Source: JAAYAY01 sp964429355 (GTDB taxonomy: Bacteria; Planctomycetota; Planctomycetia; Pirellulales; Thermoguttaceae). From it: a stretch of 39,670 nucleotides of DNA. Made by a program: the position numbers and the translations under genes. The stretch spans positions 1 to 39,670 of the forward strand of contig CAYSCH010000036.1 in NCBI GenBank assembly GCA_964429355.1, written 5' to 3'. This document shows, in pieces, positions 1 through 5,963 of the stretch. The notes under the pieces were generated by a model that was not told the DNA's origin, did no database searches, and worked only from the letters and a program-made list of their open reading frames with translations. How positions within the stretch are numbered: the stretch's first letter is position 1; each line of letters opens with the position of its first letter.

Positions 1-101
1 CACCTTACGTCGTCACTCCCCGTCCAAGTTTTTTGTCCCACACCCATACTTGTGCCGAAATTCACCCGCCACGCCAAAAATGCCGCGCCTCCTGCCGGGA
101 T

Positions 102-178
102 CCTCCCTGCTCCCCGCTCCCTGCTCCCTGCTCCTTGCTCCTTGCTCCCCGCTCCCTGCTCTTTGTCCCCTGTCCCCC
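102..178. repeat. degenerate 7-base tandem repeat array (GCTCCCT type)
   Basis: About ten consecutive 7-base units can be read from 109 on: GCTCCCC, GCTCCCT, GCTCCCT, GCTCCTT, GCTCCTT, GCTCCCC, GCTCCCT, GCTCTTT, then two GTCCCCY units. The region is pyrimidine-only on the plus strand apart from the G that opens each unit. It ends about 50 bases before the start of the helix-turn-helix gene. It is a microsatellite-like array, reminiscent of the short tandem repeats of cyanobacteria; no function can be read from it. Confidence 0.8.
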
Positions 179-227
179 CGCTCCCCGATCCCTTCTCCCT
201 ACCCCTGTCCCCCAAGGACCACCTACT

Positions 228-776
228 ATGAACGACCCCAACCAAACCTCCCCCGCAACCGCCCAGCTCGCCGACCAGCCCCAGGCCGATTCGCCCCATC
301 GCGGCCGGCCTCCGGTACTAGGCCCCGCCGAGCGCAGACGACTCATCGCACTCCTGGAGATCGGCTGTAGCCGCCGCGTCGCCGCTCGATGCGTCGGCTG
401 CGCACCCAACACCATTGCCCGCACCGCCGCCCGCGATCCCCAGTTCGCCCACGAAATCGTCAACGCCGAAGCCAAACTCGAAGTCAAACTCCTCCAGTCC
501 ATCAGCAAGGCGGCCGACGACGGCCGCTACTGGCGCGCCGCCGGCTGGCTCCTCGAGCGCAAAAACTCCACCGACTTCATTCCCCAACCCCCTCACCTCT
601 TCACCGCCGAACAGACGCTGGAACTCTTCTCTGCCGTCATCGACGCGCTCCGCGACGAAATTTCCCTCCCCCAACGCGAGCGCGCCATCGAAAAACTGGC
701 GGCCCTCCTTCTCGAATTCGACCCGGATACCCCCCACACCGACCACTACTCCTCACCTGCAAAAACCGAACACTGA
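228..776 (+). CDS. small helix-turn-helix protein of unknown function
   Basis: This gene encodes 182 residues from the ATG at 228. The longer reading frame from 33 would translate the 7-base repeat array into Pro/Ser/Leu filler, so that start was rejected. After an Asn/Pro-rich head, residues ~25-75 (GRPPVLGPAERRRLIALLEI, then a stretch with CSRRVAARCVGCAPNTIARTA) look like a homeodomain-like helix-turn-helix of the kind found in resolvases and small terminase subunits. The rest is helical and acidic, with a Trp/Arg-rich segment (RYWRAAGWLLERKN) and a polar tail. No neighbour suggests a role and no phage genes are nearby, so a terminase function is not claimed. DNA binding is inferred from the motif only. 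The gene stands alone and is followed by about 640 bases without genes. Confidence 0.6.
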   Translation: MNDPNQTSPATAQLADQPQADSPHRGRPPVLGPAERRRLIALLEIGCSRRVAARCVGCAPNTIARTAARDPQFAHEIVNAEAKLEVKLLQSISKAADDGRYWRAAGWLLERKNSTDFIPQPPHLFTAEQTLELFSAVIDALRDEISLPQRERAIEKLAALLLEFDPDTPHTDHYSSPAKTEH

Positions 777-1299
777 AACAGAAAACTGCGGCACTTGCCC
801 TGTCTCTGTAACCCGCCGCGTGACCCGCAAGAGGGTAGTCGTCATGAAGATAGCCGCGTGGGCTTGCCCGCGCTTTTTGGCTCCGCCCGTGCATCGAGCA
901 CCTCGCGCTAATTCCTCCGGAAATCCCGCAAGGCCCCACCTCGGTCTGGGCGGCTCGCTGTCGTTCGACGGCGAGCCGCCCCAAACCTGGGAATTCGCAA
1001 AGGTCTCCCTTCCTCGTGTCGAAACGGCAGGCCGAGCCCTTCACCAGGGACCGATCACACAACTTCCCAGCCGGCGCGATACGCTTTGTTGATGAGCTTG
1101 TCGGCCTCGGAGCAATTCGTTCTATCAGGCCCTATGACACCTGCCAATCTTTGCATACTACCCAGGCAGCCTAGCTTTCCTTTTGTCTCAGCCCTGGAGC
1201 TCTCGGCAAGAATATGCGCAAACAGGGGGATGTGGGAAGACCCGTGTGAGTCCTCCTGCAAACATTGATTCAAAACCTGAAATTCCTGAAGAACCAGTC
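777..1299. other. gene-free stretch between the HTH gene and the recA promoter
   Basis: No reading frame here has a plausible start, ribosome-binding site and protein-like composition. The open frames that cross it are the overprinted frame of the HTH gene or antisense frames rich in Arg and Ser. The only structure seen is the 11-base-pair hairpin at 948-981. No tRNA-like cloverleaf was recognised. Confidence 0.5.
948..981. other. perfect 11-bp inverted repeat (hairpin)
   Basis: GGGCGGCTCGC at 948-958 is exactly complementary to GCGAGCCGCCC at 971-981, with a 12-base loop that can itself pair (GTC/GAC). No run of T follows on either strand, so it is not a standard intrinsic terminator. It lies in the gene-free stretch before recA and could be part of a small RNA or a repeat family. 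Confidence 0.55.
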
Positions 1300-1328
1300 T
1301 TGCTTTCGTCGATGGACATGCGTATACT
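1300..1328 (+). promoter_or_regulatory. recA promoter
   Basis: TTGCTT at 1300-1305 and TATACT at 1323-1328 are separated by 17 bases, a good fit to a housekeeping sigma-70 promoter. The predicted start of transcription is near 1335, about 90-125 bases before the possible recA start codons. The -10 element lies inside the palindrome at 1313-1341. Confidence 0.65.
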
Positions 1329-1341
1329 GAGCATATGTCCA
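1313..1341. promoter_or_regulatory. palindrome over the recA -10 element, candidate SOS operator
   Basis: TGGACATGC at 1313-1321 faces GCATATGTCCA at 1331-1341. This is a 9-base inverted repeat with a two-base insertion in the right arm, or a perfect 7-base TGGACAT/ATGTCCA repeat with a 15-base centre. It brackets the -10 hexamer, where a repressor would block transcription. LexA is the usual regulator of recA, but the arms do not match the E. coli (CTGT-N8-ACAG) or Bacillus (GAAC-N4-GTTC) boxes. The identity of the binding protein is therefore inference. Confidence 0.45.
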
Positions 1342-1422
1342 GAGTTTCGGGGTAATTTCGCCCAGGGGCCCTTGGATGCTGGCGAGACATAACAATTCCA
1401 CTAAAATGGCAGGGTGCGAGCG

Positions 1423-2592
1423 ATGGTGACTGTAACCGAAAGAGAAGTGAGGCCAACCGTGGCAAAAAAACAGACCAAGGCAGTCGAAACGGAGAAGGAT
1501 ATGAGCAAAGGGGATGCAACCAAGGGGGGAAAAAGCAAGGGCGACTCGGACAAGGCCAGCAGGGGCATGGCCATGGCGGCTATTATCCAGGACAACGACG
1601 CCCTGAAGACCACGGTTGCCCAGATCGAAAAGCAGTTCGGCGAGGGCGCCATCATGGCCCTCGGGGCCAATTATTCCAAGCGAATCGAAGGGATTCCCAC
1701 CGGCAGCCTGTCGCTCGACCTCGCCCTGGGGGGGCAAGGAATCCCCCGTGGAAGAATCGTAGAAATCTTCGGCCCGGAGTCCAGCGGCAAAACCACCCTT
1801 GCCCTCCACGTGGTCGCCCAGGCCCAACGCGGCGGCGGCATCGCCGCCTTCATCGACGCGGAGCACGCACTGGACCCCTCCTGGGCAAAAAAGCTGGGTG
1901 TCGAGTTGGCCGGGCTCCTGGTCAGCCAGCCCAGCAGCGGTGAAGAGGCTATGCATATCGCCGAGATGCTCATTCGGTCCAACGCCGTCGACGTGATCGT
2001 CATCGACTCTGTGGCGGCCCTCGTGCCGCAAAAGGAGCTCGATGGTGAGATCGGCGACTCCCATGTCGGGCTCCAGGCCCGACTGATGAGCCAGTCCATG
2101 CGAAAACTGACCGGGGCCATTTCACGCAGCAAGAGTGCGGTGATCTTCATCAACCAAATCCGTGAGAAGATCGGCGTCATGTTCGGATCGCCCGAAACAA
2201 CTCCTGGCGGCCGTGCCCTGAAATTCTACGCATCTTGCCGGATCGACGTCCGGAGGATCGGACAGCTCAAAGAGGGCGAAGAGGTCATCGGTCAGCGAGT
2301 GAAGGCCAAGGTCGTGAAAAACAAGGTGGCTCCCCCGTTCCGGGCTGCCGAATTTGATATGATGCATACCGATGGAATCAGCTACGAAGGCGACGTGCTC
2401 GATCTGGCAATGTCCCATAAGATCATCACGAAAGCCGGGGCCTGGTTCCGCTACGGAGATGAGCAACTCGGTCAGGGACGTGAGCGGGTTCGCGATTTCC
2501 TGAAAGAGAACAAGAAATTCACGCAGGACCTGAGAGAAAAGATCTTCGCGGCGATGGGGATGACCGAGGGCTCCCCGCTGCCCGTTGAGTAG
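1423..2592 (+). CDS. recA: recombinase RecA
   Basis: RecA forms the ATP-dependent filament on single-stranded DNA that drives homologous recombination and triggers the SOS response by LexA self-cleavage. The ATG at 1423 gives 389 residues. Visible motifs are the Walker A box GPESSGKT (~residue 117), the Walker B strand VIVIDSVAAL, and the loop L1/L2 region including FINQIREKIGVMFGSPETT. The core begins at DNDALKTTVAQIEKQFG, preceded by a Lys/Asp/Gly-rich extension absent from E. coli RecA. The start is uncertain. GTG 1459 has a GAGG six bases upstream and gives a 377-residue protein beginning with MAKKQTK; ATG 1423 has AGGG eight bases upstream; GTG 1414 is also in frame. The C-terminal tail is short and less acidic than in E. 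coli. Expression is probably from the promoter at 1300-1328. Confidence 0.97.
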   Translation: MVTVTEREVRPTVAKKQTKAVETEKDMSKGDATKGGKSKGDSDKASRGMAMAAIIQDNDALKTTVAQIEKQFGEGAIMALGANYSKRIEGIPTGSLSLDLALGGQGIPRGRIVEIFGPESSGKTTLALHVVAQAQRGGGIAAFIDAEHALDPSWAKKLGVELAGLLVSQPSSGEEAMHIAEMLIRSNAVDVIVIDSVAALVPQKELDGEIGDSHVGLQARLMSQSMRKLTGAISRSKSAVIFINQIREKIGVMFGSPETTPGGRALKFYASCRIDVRRIGQLKEGEEVIGQRVKAKVVKNKVAPPFRAAEFDMMHTDGISYEGDVLDLAMSHKIITKAGAWFRYGDEQLGQGRERVRDFLKENKKFTQDLREKIFAAMGMTEGSPLPVE

Positions 2593-2595
2593 GCC

Positions 2596-2625
2596 CGAAT
2601 TGTGCTGCCATTGCGACACAATTCG
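2596..2625. terminator. hairpin directly after recA (no T-tract)
   Basis: CGAATTGTG (2596-2604) and CACAATTCG (2617-2625) form a perfect 9-base-pair stem with a 12-base loop, starting four bases after the recA stop codon. No T-run follows, so it may stabilise the recA message or pause polymerase rather than terminate by itself. Confidence 0.4.
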
Positions 2626-2630
2626 TCCAG

Positions 2631-2692
2631 CCGCGATCCCAGACCACGAAAGAAGAATAGCCATCCCGCCGGTTTGCCGGCAGGGATCGCGG
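2631..2692 (+). promoter_or_regulatory. structured leader of the HtrA-type protease gene
   Basis: CCGCGATCCC (2631-2640) pairs perfectly with GGGATCGCGG (2683-2692). Enclosed in the loop is a second hairpin, GCCGG-TTTG-CCGGC (2668-2681). The right arm of the long stem runs into the ribosome-binding site GGGAG (2691-2695) of the next gene, whose ATG is at 2701. The fold could therefore limit ribosome access, as RNA thermometers do for some stress genes. The pairing is seen; the regulation is inferred. Confidence 0.4.
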
Positions 2693-2700
2693 GAGTGTTT

Positions 2701-4170
2701 ATGGCCGCCGATGGCCGAAAAGTCTGCATGGGGCTCGTTGCCATCTTGTTGACAGGGCTGCCCCTATGGGCACAGGAGCCCGACGCGTCCGCGGTTGTCG
2801 CCGCGGTCCAGGGGGCTCTCGTCAAGGCAATCGAGGGGGCTTCTCCTTCCATTGTGGCCATTTCCCAGGTCCATAAACGGAATCCGGGAGAAAGCCTCAA
2901 TTTCGAGATCCGGCCTGGCCCGCTTGGAATGCCCGCGCTGCCCCACCAACTCCCCGGCCCCGAAGACGCCGACTTCATTCCCACCGAATACGCCACCGGC
3001 GTGGTCCTTGACCGTCGGGGCCTGGTTCTCACCGCCTACCACGCGCTGCAGCCGGAGAGTGAGTACTTCGTGACTACCCACCAGCACAAACGCTACCGCG
3101 CGTGGATCAAGGCCGCTGATCCACGGAGCGATCTGGCGGTTCTGGCCTTGGAAGCCGACGATCTGGTCCCAATTCAATTCGGCGATGCCGCGACCCTGCG
3201 GCGGGGCCAGTTCGTGATCGCCATGGGCAATCCCTACGCCGTCGCTCGCGACGGACAGGCCAGCGCCAGTTGGGGAATCGTGGCCAACTTGAACCGCAAG
3301 GCACCCCCAGCGCCCACAGAAGCCGACTCGGTCGGAAAGACGACGCTCCACCACTTTGGTACCCTGATCCAGACCGATGCCAGACTGAATTTGGGAACAA
3401 GCGGCGGAGCCCTGCTCGATCTGGAGGGCCGCATGGTCGGCCTGACCACCTCTCTGGCCGCCGTCGCCGGCTATGAGACAGCCGCGGGATACGCCTACCC
3501 AGTGGACGAGATGTTTCGCCGCGTGGTCGATACCCTGAAACGGGGACGTGAGGTCGAGTACGGTTTTCTGGGAATCGAGCCGGGCGCGTTGGCGGAAACC
3601 GAGGTTCGGCAAGGCCTGCACGGGATCCGTGTCGAACGGGTCGAGCCAGGCGCTCGGGCGGAGACCTTCGGCATCAAGATCGACGATATCGTGACCTCCG
3701 TCAATGGAATACCAATCCACAATGCCGACGACCTCGTGCGCGAAGTCGGCCAACTGCCCGTCGAAGCAACGGCCAAACTGAGCGTCTTACGCGACGGGCA
3801 CGAACGAGTGATCGATGTGACGTTGAGCAAGTATCCCGTCCGTGGTACCAAGATCGTCACGGATCCACAACCGAGTTGGCGTGGGCTGCGGGTGGAATAC
3901 ACCACAGCCATCATCGATCCGGAAATCCGCAAAGTCGCCGGGATGAAGTTCTTCGACGACCGCGTTGTTGTCAGCGAGGTCGAGGCCGATAGCCCTGCCT
4001 GGACAGCCGGCCTCCGCCCCGGCGCACTCATCACTCACGTGGGGCGTCGAGCCGTCCGCACGCCGGCCCAATTCGCGGCCGCGGTGGCCGAGCAAAAGGG
4101 CGATGTGCGGCTCCGAACCGGAGACCCCATGGATCGCAAGTCAACCGACCTGGTGGTGCCCGAGGCGTAA
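2701..4170 (+). CDS. secreted HtrA/DegP-type serine protease with two PDZ domains
   Basis: This 489-residue protein starts at ATG 2701, five bases after GGGAG; the longer frame from 2602 adds an implausible Arg-rich head. A signal peptide is clear (hydrophobic VCMGLVAILLTGLPLWA, cut near AQ), so it acts in the periplasm or on the cell surface. The chymotrypsin-like S1C domain shows the triad as His114 (TAYHAL), Asp144 (DPRSDLAVL) and Ser234 (LGTSGGAL). The usual Asn before the Ser is Thr here. PDZ1 spans ~288-382 and PDZ2 ~392-477. The family degrades or refolds misfolded envelope proteins. It follows recA but has its own structured leader. Catalytic activity is expected because all three residues are present; substrates are unknown. 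Confidence 0.9.
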   Translation: MAADGRKVCMGLVAILLTGLPLWAQEPDASAVVAAVQGALVKAIEGASPSIVAISQVHKRNPGESLNFEIRPGPLGMPALPHQLPGPEDADFIPTEYATGVVLDRRGLVLTAYHALQPESEYFVTTHQHKRYRAWIKAADPRSDLAVLALEADDLVPIQFGDAATLRRGQFVIAMGNPYAVARDGQASASWGIVANLNRKAPPAPTEADSVGKTTLHHFGTLIQTDARLNLGTSGGALLDLEGRMVGLTTSLAAVAGYETAAGYAYPVDEMFRRVVDTLKRGREVEYGFLGIEPGALAETEVRQGLHGIRVERVEPGARAETFGIKIDDIVTSVNGIPIHNADDLVREVGQLPVEATAKLSVLRDGHERVIDVTLSKYPVRGTKIVTDPQPSWRGLRVEYTTAIIDPEIRKVAGMKFFDDRVVVSEVEADSPAWTAGLRPGALITHVGRRAVRTPAQFAAAVAEQKGDVRLRTGDPMDRKSTDLVVPEA

Positions 4171-4215
4171 CCTGACTTCGCGCCAACGTCTTCTGTAGGC
4201 ACTCCCCTGTTTCCG

Positions 4216-4224
4216 TGGTAAAAT
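4216..4224 (+). promoter_or_regulatory. extended -10 promoter before the DUF4416 gene
   Basis: TGGTAAAAT carries the extended -10 pair TG one base before TAAAAT. No acceptable -35 hexamer lies 16-18 bases upstream. Transcription would begin near 4231, about 42 bases before the DUF4416 start, and could drive the overlapping glycan genes. Confidence 0.45.
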
Positions 4225-4272
4225 GGACAATTTGTACCCCTGGCACGGTTCCCCGGTACGGTCCTCCAAACG

Positions 4273-4821
4273 ATGGGTGATCCCACATCTCCACCCCCTT
4301 CCATGTTGATCGTCGCGGCATTCAGCCGCTACGACGATGCCCTCGACTGGGCAAGGCATCGGGCCGCTGGGCAATGGGGCCCACCGATCCTCGAAAGTCC
4401 GCGGTTTCCTTTCCGCGAGACAGACTACTATCGCCGAACGATGGGGGAGGACCTGAAGAAGGTTTTCTGGGCCTTCGCTCCCGGCTTCGAGGCCGCCGAA
4501 TTGCCCGAGGCGAAGCTCACAACGAACGCGTGGGAACTGGAATTTGCCCGCCAGCGCGGTGCCGAGGAACCCAGACCGCTCAACATCGATCCGGGATACC
4601 TCAGTCTGGGAAAACTCATCCTGGCATCGACGAAGGACTTCACCCACCGGATCTATCTGGCCAAAGGGATTTTTGCCGAGATAACATTGTATTATCAACG
4701 GGGGCAGTGGGAGCACCATCGCTGGACCTTCCCCGACTACCGGCGCGAGGACTACCAGGCGTTTTTCTCCGAGTGTCGGCAGTACCTGCATCGTTGGATT
4801 CGAGGAGTGGCCAAGCCGTGA
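4273..4821 (+). CDS. DUF4416 family protein
   Basis: This is a 182-residue soluble protein. It has the features I associate with DUF4416: an N-terminal LIVAAFSRYDDAL strand-helix, the ETDYYRRTMGEDLKKVFWAF segment, the conserved INIDPGYLSLGKLILAST-like block (here LNIDPGY, then LILASTKD), the HRIYLAKGIFAEITL strand and the WTFPDYR segment. The biochemical function of the family is not known. The start MGDPTSPPP at 4273 is preferred over the internal ATG 4303; neither has a clear ribosome-binding site. Its stop codon overlaps the GTG of the WecA-like gene (GTGA), so the two are probably translationally coupled. This suggests a link to polyprenyl-phosphate-linked glycan synthesis, which is inference. 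Confidence 0.85.
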   Translation: MGDPTSPPPSMLIVAAFSRYDDALDWARHRAAGQWGPPILESPRFPFRETDYYRRTMGEDLKKVFWAFAPGFEAAELPEAKLTTNAWELEFARQRGAEEPRPLNIDPGYLSLGKLILASTKDFTHRIYLAKGIFAEITLYYQRGQWEHHRWTFPDYRREDYQAFFSECRQYLHRWIRGVAKP

Positions 4822-5963
4822 TCGTCCTCTGGCTCATCGTCGGTTCGGTGCTCCCGAGTATGTTCATCACTTGGGCCGCCGTCTTCGTGATCCGCCGCTT
4901 CGGCCCGCGATTTGGCATGGTCGATTCGCCCGGCCACCGCAAGGTGCACAGCAAACCGATGCCGACCTGCGGCGGGCTGGGCGTCTGGCTCGGGATCGTC
5001 GTTCCCTTCTCCATCGGTCAGGCACTCCTGGTGGCGATCGCCAGCGGCAATGCGGCTTTCCTGGTTGAAGGACTTCCTCCCGCGATTGTTCAGCATCTTC
5101 CCGGCCTGGAGAATCAGGCGATCAAACTATGGATGCTGCTTGGCGGCGGCACGGTGCTCATGATCCTTGGGCTGATCGACGATTTGCGCGGCCTCGACTG
5201 GAAGCTGCGGCTGGGCGTTCAGAGTACTGTTGCGCTTACGCTGGTCCTGTCGGGATGGCAGCTTCAGGCATTCATCGATGCACCTTGGTTCACCATTCCC
5301 TTGAGTGTGTTCTGGATCGTCGCTCTCATCAATTCTTTCAACATGCTCGACAACATGGACGGTTTGTCGGCCGGCGTGGCGGCCATCGCTGCCACCATGC
5401 TGGCTGCCGTGATGCTGGTTGCGCCGGATCCGATCACGAACCAGCCGCAGCTTTTTGTCGCCGGGTTCCTGCTGGTAATGGTGGGAGCACTGGTCGGATT
5501 CCTCTGGCACAATCGCCCTCCAGCGCGGATTTTCATGGGCGATGCGGGAAGCTACCTCATCGGTTACCTGATTGCGATGGCAACCTTAACGGCATCGTTT
5601 GCCGGCTACGAGAAAGTACCCCCCCATGCCATCCTCGCGCCGCTGTGCGTTCTGGCGGTACCGATCTACGATATGACGACCGTGATTGCCATCCGCTTGC
5701 GGCAAGGACGCAGCCCCTTCGAAGGAGACAAGAGCCATTTCTCCCATCGACTGGTTGAACTGGGTATGACGAAGGCCCAGGCGGTGGGCACAATCTATCT
5801 GACAACCGCCACTTGCGGATTGGGAGCCCTCCTCCTTCATCAGGTCAACGTGGGGGGAGCTGCCGTGATCGTGATCCTCAACAGTTGTGTGTTGGTCCTT
5901 ATCGGCATACTGGAAACCACCGGTCGGCGCAATGCTCGGGACAAGGACCATGGCGCGGAATAA
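4818..5963 (+). CDS. WecA/TagO-like polyprenyl-phosphate sugar-1-phosphate transferase
   Basis: This integral membrane enzyme of the MraY/WecA family transfers a HexNAc-1-phosphate from a UDP-sugar to undecaprenyl phosphate, the first step in assembly of lipid-linked surface glycans. GTG 4818 gives 381 residues. It overlaps the DUF4416 stop by four bases and has GAGGAG about ten bases upstream. Seen motifs are HRKVHSKPMPTCGG (~40-53), the Asp pair at 121-122 (GLIDDLRG), NMLDNMDGL (175-183), FMGDAGS (239-245) and HFSHR (307-311) in the cytoplasmic loop that contacts the sugar in WecA-type members. About ten hydrophobic segments alternate with these loops. The His-containing loop and lack of MraY-specific spacing favour WecA/TagO over MraY. 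The sugar is not known. Confidence 0.92.
   Translation: MIVLWLIVGSVLPSMFITWAAVFVIRRFGPRFGMVDSPGHRKVHSKPMPTCGGLGVWLGIVVPFSIGQALLVAIASGNAAFLVEGLPPAIVQHLPGLENQAIKLWMLLGGGTVLMILGLIDDLRGLDWKLRLGVQSTVALTLVLSGWQLQAFIDAPWFTIPLSVFWIVALINSFNMLDNMDGLSAGVAAIAATMLAAVMLVAPDPITNQPQLFVAGFLLVMVGALVGFLWHNRPPARIFMGDAGSYLIGYLIAMATLTASFAGYEKVPPHAILAPLCVLAVPIYDMTTVIAIRLRQGRSPFEGDKSHFSHRLVELGMTKAQAVGTIYLTTATCGLGALLLHQVNVGGAAVIVILNSCVLVLIGILETTGRRNARDKDHGAE

Noticed and set aside
415..1092. 225-residue frame overprinting the HTH gene and running into the gene-free stretch
   Set aside because: Pro/Ser/Thr/Arg-rich composition, no domain, no ribosome-binding site; a frame-shifted reading of the HTH gene.
2764..3753. 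329-residue open frame antisense to the HtrA gene
   Set aside because: It lies wholly opposite a well-supported protease gene, has no ribosome-binding site and no recognisable domain. Such frames are expected in GC-rich coding DNA.
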